Position numbers and translations under genes: made by a program. Shown here in pieces: positions 38,694 through 48,016 of a DNA stretch of 64,000 nucleotides (its first letter is position 1; each line of letters begins with the position of its first letter). A model generated the notes under the pieces. The model worked only from the letters and a program-made list of their open reading frames with translations. It was not told where the DNA came from and searched no databases. Origin of the DNA: Caldilineaceae bacterium SB0661_bin_32 (lineage in GTDB: Bacteria; Chloroflexota; Anaerolineae; Caldilineales; Caldilineaceae); NCBI GenBank assembly GCA_009841235.1, contig VXMH01000104.1, positions 1 to 64,000 of the forward strand. The letters run 5' to 3'.

Positions 38694-39899
38694 ATGCCAA
38701 CGCTTACCAACTACATGCAATTCGAAGGGCTCCATTGGGAGACCGGAACTGTCCGAAACTACTTCGACTATTGCGGCGTGAAGGCGCCTCACACGGGTAA
38801 GCCCTATTCTGAGGCCCTGCTGATGGGTATCAGCGGCGGAGCGGTGATGGGTTACTTCGTCTTCGCCTATCAGGGCATCGACCCGCACGCCCGCATTCTT
38901 ACCCGAAACACGTTCGACCCAATGGAGACCATGCTGCAGCGCCTGGGCGCAGTTCAGGATGTGCGCCAGACGGCAAGCGCGGATAGGGCTGTCAGTAACC
39001 TGGTCGACACCCTGGAAAAGGGAACGCCCGCCGTTACCTGGGTCGACGTCTCCAGCCTCCCCTACGATCCGCAGCCGCACGAATTCGAGATTCCACACAT
39101 GTTACCGGTGGTCATCTTTGGGTACGACGAAGAGGCCGACCGGGTCTTGATCGCCGACCGCGCGCGCGTGCCCTTGTTTGCTACGACCGGCCAGCTGGCA
39201 GCAGCCAGGTCGAAAGTGAAAAAATTTCGACACCGTATAATGACGCTGGAGAAGCCTGATGCCGATCAGATTCCGGAAGCGGTTCGGTCGGGCATCCTGG
39301 ACAGCATTCAACTGTACACGGAAAAGCCGCCCAAGGGCGCGCGCCACAATTTCGGGTTCGCCGCCTACCAGCGCTGGGCCGACGCCTTGCGGAAACCCAA
39401 AATGAGGGGCAGTTGGGACAAGGAGTTTCCCCGCGGGCGCAAGATGTACGCGGGTATTGAGTCGGTGTTTAGCGATACGCACACATACGGCAAGGAAGGG
39501 TTCGCTGAGCGGGACGTCTTTGCTGCGTTCCTGGATGAAGCCGCGCAAATCCTGGCCCTTCCGATCTTGCAAGATGCGGCGGAGCGGTTTCGTACAAGTG
39601 CTCAGGCGTGGCGCGTTCTGGGTGAATTGCTGCTGCCGGACAGTGTTCCAGTCTGGGCGGAGGCCCGCAAACTGATGTTGGACAATCACTCGCTCTTTCT
39701 CGAGCAAGGCGGCGAGGCCTTGGAAAAGGGTCGGGCTAACGCCGAGCGCCTGATCGCGATTCGAGCCCAAATGGAGAAGGAGTTTCCGCTCTCTGAGGAA
39801 GAGGTGGATGCGTTCAGGGAGGGTATTGCTGACCAGGTTCTGAAGATCAGCGCAATTGAGGAGCAGGCGGTCGCAGCGATGAAAGAGGCGATGGAGTGA
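38694..39899 (+). CDS. BtrH-like N-terminal cysteine-fold protein (DUF4872 type)
   Basis: 401 aa from ATG 38694 with AGGGAAG upstream. N-terminal half resembles the BtrH N-terminal domain (papain/C39-like fold): conserved Cys in NYFDYCGV and a later His in FEIPHMLPVVIFGY, then DRVLIADRA. The C-terminal half is helical and matches the DUF4872 layout (RKMYAGIESVFSDTHTYGKEGF). BtrH transfers an acyl group in butirosin synthesis, but family members in other settings are uncharacterised. No antibiotic-synthesis genes surround it. Confidence 0.7.
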   Translation: MPTLTNYMQFEGLHWETGTVRNYFDYCGVKAPHTGKPYSEALLMGISGGAVMGYFVFAYQGIDPHARILTRNTFDPMETMLQRLGAVQDVRQTASADRAVSNLVDTLEKGTPAVTWVDVSSLPYDPQPHEFEIPHMLPVVIFGYDEEADRVLIADRARVPLFATTGQLAAARSKVKKFRHRIMTLEKPDADQIPEAVRSGILDSIQLYTEKPPKGARHNFGFAAYQRWADALRKPKMRGSWDKEFPRGRKMYAGIESVFSDTHTYGKEGFAERDVFAAFLDEAAQILALPILQDAAERFRTSAQAWRVLGELLLPDSVPVWAEARKLMLDNHSLFLEQGGEALEKGRANAERLIAIRAQMEKEFPLSEEEVDAFREGIADQVLKISAIEEQAVAAMKEAME

Positions 39900-39924
39900 A
39901 GGTTGGGGAACAGAAATTGTCTTC

Positions 39925-41208
39925 TCACGTGTTCCCCGCGTGCTCCTGGCTGCCATCGACCTGACGCAGACCGGGGAGCATCACGGCGACCATTGTAACC
40001 AGTAGCGCGGCCAGAGCGACTTCACCCCCGACCGCCAGGGGCGCGCCAAACGCGTCGGCGAGCACGCCAGTCTGTAGTCGACCAAACGGACCTGCGCCAA
40101 TGGCAACAGCGATGGCTCCCATCGCCTGTCCCCGTCTCTCATCTGCGGCGGCGAGCAGAACGATTGAACTCTGCATGATGCCAAAGCAGGCATGACCGAT
40201 CCCAACCAACAGCAGAAACGCCCAAGAGACTGCAAATACGGAACTGGTTGTGAAGGAGAGCAGTGCCAGGCAGTGTAGAAGCGTACCGGCGATGAAGATC
40301 CATCCAGCACTTGCGAAACGTCTTGCCCAGTTGACCAGAAAAAGGCCGACTACGTTCCCGATTCCCACCGACGCGCCGAGGTAGCCCAGGCCGACAGGTC
40401 CCTGATGCAGAACATCGCGTGCAAAAACGGGAAGGAAGTTCATATAGGGAAAGGCAAGCATATTCATGATCATCGTGATCAGTGTCACGGCCAGGATGGA
40501 CTGATTCTGACGAACGTAGCGGACGCTATCTCTAATCTGAGCAAGAGGGGACGCGCTGGATGGGGATGAAGTATGCGGAATGGGCTGCCGCGTAAGGGCT
40601 CGCAGGAGCAGTAGCGAGACTGCCGATAGCCCGCTCAAGGTCAGGAAACAGCCCAGCACATTGAACGCGTCGAGCACAACCCCCGCCAGAAGAGGGCCCA
40701 ATGCGCGGGCGACGCTCATCCCCAGGTTTTCCAGCATTAGTGCGTCGATGACGCGGGGGCGGCCCACCAGATCGGGTATCAGAGCCCGGCGGGTCGGCCA
40801 GTCCATCGCCCAGGCGCAGCCAAGTGTCAGAGCGATAACAACAAGGTGCCATAGCGCGAGCAGGCCCGCAGCCAACAGCAGCGCAACGACCGCGTACATG
40901 CAGAATGTCAGCGTTTGCGAGGCGATGATAAGGGGACGGCGGCCAATTCGATCGGCAAGCAGGCCGCCAAAGCCGCCGACAAGCAATGAGGGGATCGAGC
41001 GGCAGAATCCTACAAGGCCAACCAGGCCGGCTGAGTCGGTCAGTTCAAGTACCAACCAGCTCAGCACGATCATCTCCATGTAGTGGGCCAGCCACCAGAG
41101 TGTGCTCGAGCCCAGGAGAAGGCGATAGTCGGAATTGGCCAGTGTTGCCCTGATACCGGATTCCGGCTGGAGAAAACGGGCGAATCGCTTCGAAAAATCA
41201 GTCCACAT
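39925..41208 (-). CDS. MFS transporter (EntS/MFS_3-like)
   Basis: 427 aa, 12 membrane segments. MFS signature between segments 2 and 3: GGLLADRIGRRPLI; central loop around residues 205-225 holds a Ser/Pro-rich linker. Resembles drug- or siderophore-export carriers of the MFS_3 type. Its start overlaps the end of the upstream S9 peptidase gene by 11 nt, so the two are likely translated together; export of peptide products or uptake of a peptide-like compound is possible but unproven. Confidence 0.88.
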   Translation of the reverse strand: MWTDFSKRFARFLQPESGIRATLANSDYRLLLGSSTLWWLAHYMEMIVLSWLVLELTDSAGLVGLVGFCRSIPSLLVGGFGGLLADRIGRRPLIIASQTLTFCMYAVVALLLAAGLLALWHLVVIALTLGCAWAMDWPTRRALIPDLVGRPRVIDALMLENLGMSVARALGPLLAGVVLDAFNVLGCFLTLSGLSAVSLLLLRALTRQPIPHTSSPSSASPLAQIRDSVRYVRQNQSILAVTLITMIMNMLAFPYMNFLPVFARDVLHQGPVGLGYLGASVGIGNVVGLFLVNWARRFASAGWIFIAGTLLHCLALLSFTTSSVFAVSWAFLLLVGIGHACFGIMQSSIVLLAAADERRGQAMGAIAVAIGAGPFGRLQTGVLADAFGAPLAVGGEVALAALLVTMVAVMLPGLRQVDGSQEHAGNT

Positions 41209-43081
41209 CTCGCCCTTGCAGCCCCAGCACCCGGTAAGCGAATTTCAGGTGAGTTTCCTGTATGTGTTCGGCTGTTGCTGCACTTGGCAGGCCGTGTCCG
41301 CTGTCCAGCCACACCAGGGTGAAGTCCTTTTGCAGCGCCTCCATCTTACGCGCAAAGCGCTCCATTTGGCGGGGCGTAGCGCGGCTGTCACGGCGTCCCT
41401 GAAAGATCAGTAAGGGAGCCTGGATCGCCGCCGCATGGGTGAGGGGAGAACGGTCCCGATACAGTTCCGGTTTTTCTTGGGGCGTGCCGTCGAATATCAT
41501 TCGCGCCCAGCCCTTCATTGCCGCTGACGAGTCCTCGTAGTTCATCGTCCAGTCTACGATCGCCACCGGGGCGATGCCTCCCGCCCACAGGTCTGGTTCC
41601 TGTGAAAGCGCCCATACGGTCAGAAAGCCCCCGTACGAACCTCCTTCGAGCAAAATGCCATTCGGGTCGGCAATTCCTTCCCCAATCAGCCAGCGGCGGG
41701 CTGCCACCATGTCTTCCAGCTCCCAGCGCCCGACGTCGCCGTTGATCTTTTCCTGAAAGTCGCGGCCGAATCCAGTCGAGCCGCGATAGTTGACGGTAAG
41801 ATAGGCGAAGCCGTGGTCGAGCCAAGCCTGGCTGGGAGCGTCGAAGGCGTTGGACGCGGCGCCGCTAGGGCCTCCGTGGACGTGCAGGATCGCGGGGAAG
41901 GGACCCTCAGACCCTTCACTTGAGGAAGGTATACCCAGCCATGCCTGGACAGACACACCGTCGGAACCGGGAAAGCTGACCGAACGCCAGGGTCGGCCCG
42001 GCGGGCAGTGGGCAACCGGAAGTATCGGCTTGGGACGGTCTGTAGTAGTCAGCGAGAGCAGTTGAGAAGGATGGGAGGCATCGCTCCATTGCGCCCAGAC
42101 TGTACCGTCCGGGGCGAAAAAGCTGGCCGCAGTCCCCGTATGGTACGGTCCGGTGCGGCCGCGAAAGGCGCCTGGCTCGTGTTGAAGCGGCAGCAGATCT
42201 TCGTCGTTAAGATTGTAGATGAAGAGTCCTTCATGTTTGCCCGCTCTCGTTTGAACCAGCAGTTTGCCTCCGTCAGGGGACCAGTCCAGCGGCAGAACTG
42301 ATCCTGCGGCTGATGGCACCGTTATGTCGCGCCGTTCGTTTGAACGCGGGTCCCAAAGCAGAGGCAGCAGCGCACCGCTCGCGTTTGACGCGGCGAGCAA
42401 TCGCTCATCCCCTCGAAGAGGCGAAAACTGAACTGGTTCGACACTGTAGTCGGAACCGTCCCAAAGTTCAGCGACATGTTCGCCTGAATTCGTATTGAAT
42501 ACCAGGGTTGTGTAGCGCCGGCTGTGGGGCGCACGATGTGTTGATTTGACTGCAAGAAGGGCTCCGTCATAGGACAGATGACAGGCCCACGTCTCTTCCC
42601 GGGCCGTGTACACGAGTTGCGGCGGCGAACTTGAGCCGTCCGATGCCAGCGCAATGCAGTAGAACCAGTAGCGATTGTCATAGACGGCATCAAAGGCGAG
42701 GCAGGCGCCGTTGCGGCTTATGTCAAAGCCGCGCAGAGTGTATGGGGGGAGATCGGGTGTCAGGTCTTCGGCAGGTCCTCCGGTCAAGGGAACGCGGACG
42801 ATATGGCCTAGTTCACTGCCTCCGTCGTCCTGCAGGTAGTAAAGGTAGTCCCCTTTCGGTCCCAACCAGCCGTACGCCGGCGTTTCGCCGTCCGGCAGTA
42901 GGGGGCGCAGGTCTCCGGAAGAAGTGTCCCAGGTGAAGATTCGCTTTGCTGGCCCGCCCAGGGTGGCATGGACTATTCCACTCGATGGACTTTCAGGGGC
43001 GACATAGACATATCCGAGGTTCCCGCTGCGAAATCGCTGCCGCCACGGGGCATGGTCTTCAAGCTGAAGTGGGGAAGTCAT
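41198..43081 (-). CDS. S9-family prolyl oligopeptidase-like serine peptidase
   Basis: 627 aa. N-terminal beta-propeller (residues about 1-360) gates a C-terminal alpha/beta hydrolase. Nucleophile Ser in GGSYGGFL, Asp in QGRRDSR and His in DSGHGL form the triad; HGGPSG provides the oxyanion region. No signal peptide, so cytoplasmic. Cleaves short peptides or acyl-peptides. Overlaps the MFS gene and is divergent from the GT39-like gene. Confidence 0.92.
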   Translation of the reverse strand: MTSPLQLEDHAPWRQRFRSGNLGYVYVAPESPSSGIVHATLGGPAKRIFTWDTSSGDLRPLLPDGETPAYGWLGPKGDYLYYLQDDGGSELGHIVRVPLTGGPAEDLTPDLPPYTLRGFDISRNGACLAFDAVYDNRYWFYCIALASDGSSSPPQLVYTAREETWACHLSYDGALLAVKSTHRAPHSRRYTTLVFNTNSGEHVAELWDGSDYSVEPVQFSPLRGDERLLAASNASGALLPLLWDPRSNERRDITVPSAAGSVLPLDWSPDGGKLLVQTRAGKHEGLFIYNLNDEDLLPLQHEPGAFRGRTGPYHTGTAASFFAPDGTVWAQWSDASHPSQLLSLTTTDRPKPILPVAHCPPGRPWRSVSFPGSDGVSVQAWLGIPSSSEGSEGPFPAILHVHGGPSGAASNAFDAPSQAWLDHGFAYLTVNYRGSTGFGRDFQEKINGDVGRWELEDMVAARRWLIGEGIADPNGILLEGGSYGGFLTVWALSQEPDLWAGGIAPVAIVDWTMNYEDSSAAMKGWARMIFDGTPQEKPELYRDRSPLTHAAAIQAPLLIFQGRRDSRATPRQMERFARKMEALQKDFTLVWLDSGHGLPSAATAEHIQETHLKFAYRVLGLQGRDVD

Positions 43082-43271
43082 TGCCTTTCTCGACAGATGG
43101 AGAGGATTGTCCGTCCCAATTCATACGGCCAGCGACAGCCGACGATGACTGTCGACCGGCCTCAGCGGACCGTTGGTGACCTATCCGAGCGACACGAGAC
43201 GGATTGTGTGAAGAATTGTACATGGGCTTGGAAGCCAGTGCAACGAAAACCGTTTGCCAGGTCTCCAGCAG

Positions 43272-43300
43272 TTGATAGCTGGCGCGGCAGATGCCATAAT
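43272..43300 (+). promoter_or_regulatory. candidate leaderless promoter for GT39-like gene
   Basis: TTGATA (43272-43277), exact 17-nt spacer, CATAAT (43295-43300), then 7 nt to the ATG at 43308. Transcription would start at or next to the start codon, giving a leaderless or near-leaderless mRNA. The only purine stretch (GAAAGG) directly abuts the ATG and is too close to act as a Shine-Dalgarno sequence. Confidence 0.55.
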
Positions 43301-43307
43301 AGAAAGG

Positions 43308-45134
43308 ATGAACTCGAGATTCCGAACTCCCTCCCTCTCCGGCATTGTAAAAGCTCCCGGCGAACTGTTGTTTATCGCGGGGCTCGTGGTTGTCGCGGGC
43401 ATTCTGCGCTTATACCTTATTGAGGAAAAGAGCATCTGGCTGGATGAGTCGTTCAGCTTGTGGATAGCCCGCCACAGCCTGTGGGAGGGATGGCGCTGGC
43501 TCATTGAGGTGGACCAGCATCCACCACTATATTACAGCTTGCTGCATCTGTGGATTGAGCTTTTCGGCACACTTGAAGGTGAAGTGCGAACCCTATCGGC
43601 GCTGGCATCCGTCCTGACCATTCCGGTCTTCTATGCCGCATGCCGCCGTCTGCTTGACGGCCCGACGGCAGCCATTGCAGCGTTCATCCTGACAGTGTCT
43701 CCGTTCCACGTGCAGTTTGCCCAGGAAACGCGCATGTACGCTTTGCTCACGCTCGAAGTCGCGTGTGTTTTCTACTTCCTGGCCCGGCTATTGACGAGCC
43801 GGGTTGCGCAGAGCAAAGACTGGGTCGGGCTCTCGGTCTCGCAGGCCCTCGTGATGCTGACACACAATACTGCAGCGGTGTATTTGCCGGTAGCGCTGAA
43901 CGCAGCCGCCGGGCTGATTTATCTGCTCTTTCCCACGGGAGTAGGAGGCGGAACTGCGAATGGAAGGCAAAATGGAGTAGTTGCAGATGCCGGAGAGGCA
44001 GTAAATCCCCGAGAAAATAGTCAGTTTGAGAGGGAACACGATCGCCAGGTGGAGTCGTCAGATTCTCATGGGGAGGCCGACGCGGAAGCTTTCTGGAAGA
44101 ACTGGGTGCGATTTCAGGGACTGGCAGTCCTGTTGTGGCTGCCCTGGGCCATGCCGTTCATCATTCAGGTAATCGACGTAGGGTCAGGATTCTGGCTGCC
44201 TCCTCCCTGGCCTGACCTGGTGCTGGATACGTTTCGAAATTTTCACTTCGCGTTCTTGCCCTCCGAACTACCATTGAGGCCGGTATGGATGTGGGGTTAT
44301 ACGGTTCTGGCGGCCCTGGGTCTGGCAGGGCTGCTCTTTGCGGTAAGTCCGCACTCCCGGAAGGGGCGAAGGCCCGCTTCGGGGGGGCTTTTTGAAAGAT
44401 ATGACAGTGGTGAGAGGGATACTCATCCACTGGAAAGAGACAGAGCCGCAGTGCTGCTGGTCTGTCTCTTTCTTGTTCCGCACATCGTGGCGCTTCTTGT
44501 GAGTCTGCGCAGCCCAATCTATGCGGAGCGGCCGTTGATATGGACGACTTTGCCCTATTTTGTTCTTGTCGCGGCAGGAATACGCGTCATGGCAGGCCCT
44601 CTGAGAATGAGCGTGCCGGACTTGCTCACTCTCCGACGATCTGCCGGTTTGGCAGGGCTCGTGTCCACAGTTCGACTGGGCGTCCAGCTTCTTGTCCTGG
44701 CGGCTGTCCTGGGACTGAGCAGCCTCTCCCTGAACGGGTACTACTTCTGGTTCCAGAAAGAAGCCTGGGATGAGGCGGCTTCCCATGTTGCCAGGCAGGC
44801 GCGGCCAGGAGAGATAGTTCTCTTCAATGCCACTTGGGTACAGATTCCCTTTGAGTATTACTACGAACGATACGAGCTCGATACGTTACTGAAGGGCCTG
44901 CCTGTAGATCTGTTTGACCGGGGCGAGCTTGAGCCGACGATGGAGGAGGCAGATGTTCCCCGGATTCAGGCGCTGCTCGCCGGTCGAGAACAGGTCTGGC
45001 TTGTGTATTCCCACAACTGGTATTCCGACCCGGAGGGCATCATCCCTCGCGAATTGGGCAAGATGTTCGGAGAGTCCGAGATAACCGACTTCAGAGGGGT
45101 TCAGATCATCCGATTCGCTGGCAGAGAACAGTGA
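43308..45134 (+). CDS. GT39/ArnT-like polytopic glycosyltransferase
   Basis: 608 aa from ATG 43308; the ORF track adds 18 upstream residues. GT-C fold: first loop with SIWLDESFSLWIARH (DE motif) and DQHPPLYY, a signature of the GT39/PMT_2 (ArnT, mannosyltransferase) superfamily that uses polyprenyl-phosphate sugars. About ten membrane segments. A hydrophilic stretch at about residues 220-265 is an acidic insertion between membrane segments, and a soluble C-terminal domain follows the last segment. Probably glycosylates exported proteins or surface lipids. Confidence 0.85.
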   Translation: MNSRFRTPSLSGIVKAPGELLFIAGLVVVAGILRLYLIEEKSIWLDESFSLWIARHSLWEGWRWLIEVDQHPPLYYSLLHLWIELFGTLEGEVRTLSALASVLTIPVFYAACRRLLDGPTAAIAAFILTVSPFHVQFAQETRMYALLTLEVACVFYFLARLLTSRVAQSKDWVGLSVSQALVMLTHNTAAVYLPVALNAAAGLIYLLFPTGVGGGTANGRQNGVVADAGEAVNPRENSQFEREHDRQVESSDSHGEADAEAFWKNWVRFQGLAVLLWLPWAMPFIIQVIDVGSGFWLPPPWPDLVLDTFRNFHFAFLPSELPLRPVWMWGYTVLAALGLAGLLFAVSPHSRKGRRPASGGLFERYDSGERDTHPLERDRAAVLLVCLFLVPHIVALLVSLRSPIYAERPLIWTTLPYFVLVAAGIRVMAGPLRMSVPDLLTLRRSAGLAGLVSTVRLGVQLLVLAAVLGLSSLSLNGYYFWFQKEAWDEAASHVARQARPGEIVLFNATWVQIPFEYYYERYELDTLLKGLPVDLFDRGELEPTMEEADVPRIQALLAGREQVWLVYSHNWYSDPEGIIPRELGKMFGESEITDFRGVQIIRFAGREQ

Positions 45135-45215
45135 GAAGAAACGCGCCGACAGGAATCGAGGAGAATAAACTCAATAGTGAGTTTTCTTTTCGGATGGACT
45201 CGCCAGGACCGTCTC

Positions 45216-46724
45216 TCAAGAGAGGTCGCGTACAAAACCCTGTCGCCGGATTCCCCAGAAAAGAGCCATGCCCAGGAGACACAGAGTCGGCAGCCACTCC
45301 AACAGTCGCACCCAGTCCAGATCTTGCAGGTTTTCGGGATCGAGGTACGTGACATACGAGAGCGCAACGATACCGCTAAGCCAGAGCCAGGGCAGCGCCA
45401 AAAGCCAGAGTCGCTTCGGCTCGTTTTCTGCCGGCGCCAGAAAAGGCAGGAAGGGGAGCAGGACCAGCAGGTACCAGGGATGAACGGTCGTCGTCAGTAG
45501 GAGATAGCCGCCAAGAGGAACTGCCAGCCAGCGCAAGGTTGTTCTCATGTCGATTTCGGATTGGCGAAACTGCCACCAGACAACCAGCAAGAGCAAAAAC
45601 ATCAGGAAATAGACTATCTCCCGGGCTTGTGTCATCGGGCCGTCTATGCCCATGCTTTCGAGCCAGTTCTCCAGCCAGCGAAACAGGCCGCTATTGAAGT
45701 TCCACTGCGCGTTGTAGATGCGTAAGGCCCCGAACAGTCCGCGGCCGTCCAGTTCCCCGGCCAAACCCCAGCCGGCCCGCAGCGCCGGCGCCACCAGCAT
45801 TCCCAGTGTCAGGTAACCGTAGAGCAATCGACTTCCCCAATTCCACCTCCGCCAAAAGACGGGAATCAGAAGTGCGGGGATCAGTTTCGTCAGTGTGGCC
45901 AAGGCCAAGAACACAGGCGCCAGCAAAGAGAATGCAGGTTTCTCCACAGCGACTTCAGGATGGCCGGTATGCGACGTCCGGCTGTCAGATTTTCCGGCGC
46001 GCACCATCGCATAGACCGCCAACATCATCAACAAAACCATCAGGGCATCAACGTGCGCGCCCTGGGCGGTCTCGACGATGACCAGCGGGTTCCAAAGGTA
46101 GATTAGCAGACGTTTGGCAGGGAATCCGACGGCCGCCAGCAACCTGGAGAGAATAAACGCGGTTCCCAGATCGAACAGGACGGCCGCTGATTGGAAAGAG
46201 ATTGGAGCGAGAGGATAGAAATGGGCGATGGCCGCAAAGAACCACTGTGCGGCAGGCAAGTAGGGGCTGGCCATCCAGGCGTGATTGGCCTGGGCCCGAA
46301 ATGGCGTGTCGAGCCAATCCAACTGGGAGGCGTCAATGGGGTAGGCGTAAGGGCTTACACCATTGGCGGTGACGTAGCCGTCCCACATATATCGAAAAAC
46401 ATCTGAAGACAAGGTGGGGAATGTCTGCAACAGTAACCATCTGAAGAGGCATCCTCCTCCCCAGATCCAGACCAGCAGGTAGAAGCTCTTGACCCCTGTT
46501 CGTGACGGGGAGAGTTCGCGGCTGCCGTCGTGCCACCAACGTTCCAGCCAGAAAACTGCTGCGGCGTAGGCAGCAAATGCCAGGCCAAACCAGAGCAGGA
46601 ACTCCGAGACCTGGGTCGTCCCCAGGTTTCCATGGCGGATCTGCATGGAAAGCATGCCGGTGTAGGCAGCAAGCGAGAAGATAAAGAGTGTGATGGGGAC
46701 ATACCAGGACCTCAGACCTGCCAC
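45216..46724 (-). CDS. GT87/DUF2029-like polyprenyl-sugar glycosyltransferase
   Basis: 502 aa with about 11-12 membrane segments. SDVFRYMWDGYVTANGVSPYAYP in the first outer loop (Asp-Arg, W-DG, NPY-like) and AHVDALMVLLMMLAVYA are typical of GT-C mannosyltransferases using polyprenyl-phosphate-mannose. GTG start at 46724 directly follows AAAGGG at the end of the preceding gene (5 nt between). Faces the GT39-like gene convergently; both may work on surface glycoconjugates. Confidence 0.8.
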   Translation of the reverse strand: MAGLRSWYVPITLFIFSLAAYTGMLSMQIRHGNLGTTQVSEFLLWFGLAFAAYAAAVFWLERWWHDGSRELSPSRTGVKSFYLLVWIWGGGCLFRWLLLQTFPTLSSDVFRYMWDGYVTANGVSPYAYPIDASQLDWLDTPFRAQANHAWMASPYLPAAQWFFAAIAHFYPLAPISFQSAAVLFDLGTAFILSRLLAAVGFPAKRLLIYLWNPLVIVETAQGAHVDALMVLLMMLAVYAMVRAGKSDSRTSHTGHPEVAVEKPAFSLLAPVFLALATLTKLIPALLIPVFWRRWNWGSRLLYGYLTLGMLVAPALRAGWGLAGELDGRGLFGALRIYNAQWNFNSGLFRWLENWLESMGIDGPMTQAREIVYFLMFLLLLVVWWQFRQSEIDMRTTLRWLAVPLGGYLLLTTTVHPWYLLVLLPFLPFLAPAENEPKRLWLLALPWLWLSGIVALSYVTYLDPENLQDLDWVRLLEWLPTLCLLGMALFWGIRRQGFVRDLS

Positions 46725-46729
46725 CCCTT

Positions 46730-47881
46730 TCAGCGCCCCTTCCCTGGTAACGACTCAGTCGGAATCCGGTACAGACCTCCTTGTGTCACTCCACCAGCGC
46801 TGGATACCATCTCCTCGGCCAGGTTCTGCGTCCTGCGGGCGAATTCAGTGACCGTGTCGTAGCGGGGCAGGTCGCCGGTGACGTCTTCATTGAAGTAGAC
46901 ATCAGTACTGTCTCTGATCGCTTCGGGCAGGGCGTTGTAGCCGTGAATCAGCCCAAGCAGCCCGGCGGCAGTTGCCATGGTGTTGTCGGCATCCCAGCCT
47001 GCCAGCGCGGCGACCTCCATGGTGCGGAGAACGTCGCTTTCACCATAGAGCAAGGCCATAATTGTTACGGCAAAGTTGACCCGCGAAGCCCACCACATTG
47101 GGTCGGTGTCGTACTCATCCCGTATTAGCCGGCGGGTTATGCGCCAGTCCTCAGGATTCTCCTGATGCCAAAGCACCACATTGTCCACGATGGGCGCGAT
47201 GATGGCTTCTTCTGCGGTCAACCGGCGTGCGGCGGCGATCAGGGCTGGCACGTCGTCATCAAAGAAGGCAAGGCTGTAGAGCGTAGCAAAGAAGACGCTG
47301 GCCTCCACCGCCGGCCCGCTGTTCGTGACGCGTGCAAACCGTTCGGCGTATTCTGCGGCCAGGTCCGGCATGCCGGGGGCCAACATGCCGAAAAGTTCGG
47401 TCTGCAGCTGGGCGTCTATGGACCAGGCGCCATCGGGATTGTTTTCGGCGTTTCCGGTCTCCGGCGGCAGAAAGCCTTCGTCCATCAGATCGCGGGCCCG
47501 CCGAGTCGATACCCAGATGTCGTGGTTGAGATGGTCGACCCATTCGACTCTTATCTGTTCAGGGGTGGGATCGAGCCCGTGCGTTTCCAAAATGTGCAGA
47601 TCAACCCATTCGACATGCGTATCGTCGTCTGTTGACCATTCCTCCAACAGCAGGGGCGCGAATGAACCCTCGGGCCCCGGCTCGTCAATGTAGACTCCCT
47701 GCAGTTCGAGGCCCGAATGGTTGGCGAGCATCGTCGCCTTCCAGGCGCCGTATACCTTGTCGTAGTAGGCGTCGGCGGTCAGCGTCCGAAATTGGGGAGG
47801 CGGTTCCGGGCGGGTGAGGCCTACGGCAAGGACGATGGCAAGCCAAATGACGGCAATCAGTCCGATCTTGCGCTGGTCCAA
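46730..47881 (-). CDS. membrane-anchored ADP-ribosylglycohydrolase-family protein
   Basis: 383 aa. An N-terminal hydrophobic segment (about 6-23) makes it anchored or exported, unusual for this normally cytoplasmic family (PF03747). Metal-site motifs are present: STDDDTHVEW near residue 83 and GWDADNTMATAAGLLG in the C-terminal half. Known members remove ADP-ribose from proteins or small molecules; an exported one would need an extracellular substrate, so a different hydrolase role is possible. TTG start with AAGGA 8 nt upstream. Followed at once by the GT87-like gene. Confidence 0.78.
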   Translation of the reverse strand: MDQRKIGLIAVIWLAIVLAVGLTRPEPPPQFRTLTADAYYDKVYGAWKATMLANHSGLELQGVYIDEPGPEGSFAPLLLEEWSTDDDTHVEWVDLHILETHGLDPTPEQIRVEWVDHLNHDIWVSTRRARDLMDEGFLPPETGNAENNPDGAWSIDAQLQTELFGMLAPGMPDLAAEYAERFARVTNSGPAVEASVFFATLYSLAFFDDDVPALIAAARRLTAEEAIIAPIVDNVVLWHQENPEDWRITRRLIRDEYDTDPMWWASRVNFAVTIMALLYGESDVLRTMEVAALAGWDADNTMATAAGLLGLIHGYNALPEAIRDSTDVYFNEDVTGDLPRYDTVTEFARRTQNLAEEMVSSAGGVTQGGLYRIPTESLPGKGR

Positions 47882-48016
47882 TGTTGAAGTCCTTGAAGAA
47901 TGAATGGTCGGGAACAGTTGCCAGGCAGTATACCTGAACGGAAGAGGGGAGGAAACTCTGCGGGGGCCTCTCCGATGAAGAGAGCCTCTCCATACGGGCG
48001 CAAAGGAGGAAGCAGG

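Noticed and set aside
39905-39937. GGGGAAC / GTTCCCC hairpin as terminator
   Set aside because: Loop of about 19 nt and no T-tract; it also overlaps the MFS stop codon.
39102-39956. 284-aa minus-strand ORF
   Set aside because: Antisense to the BtrH-like gene; no ribosome-binding site or motif.
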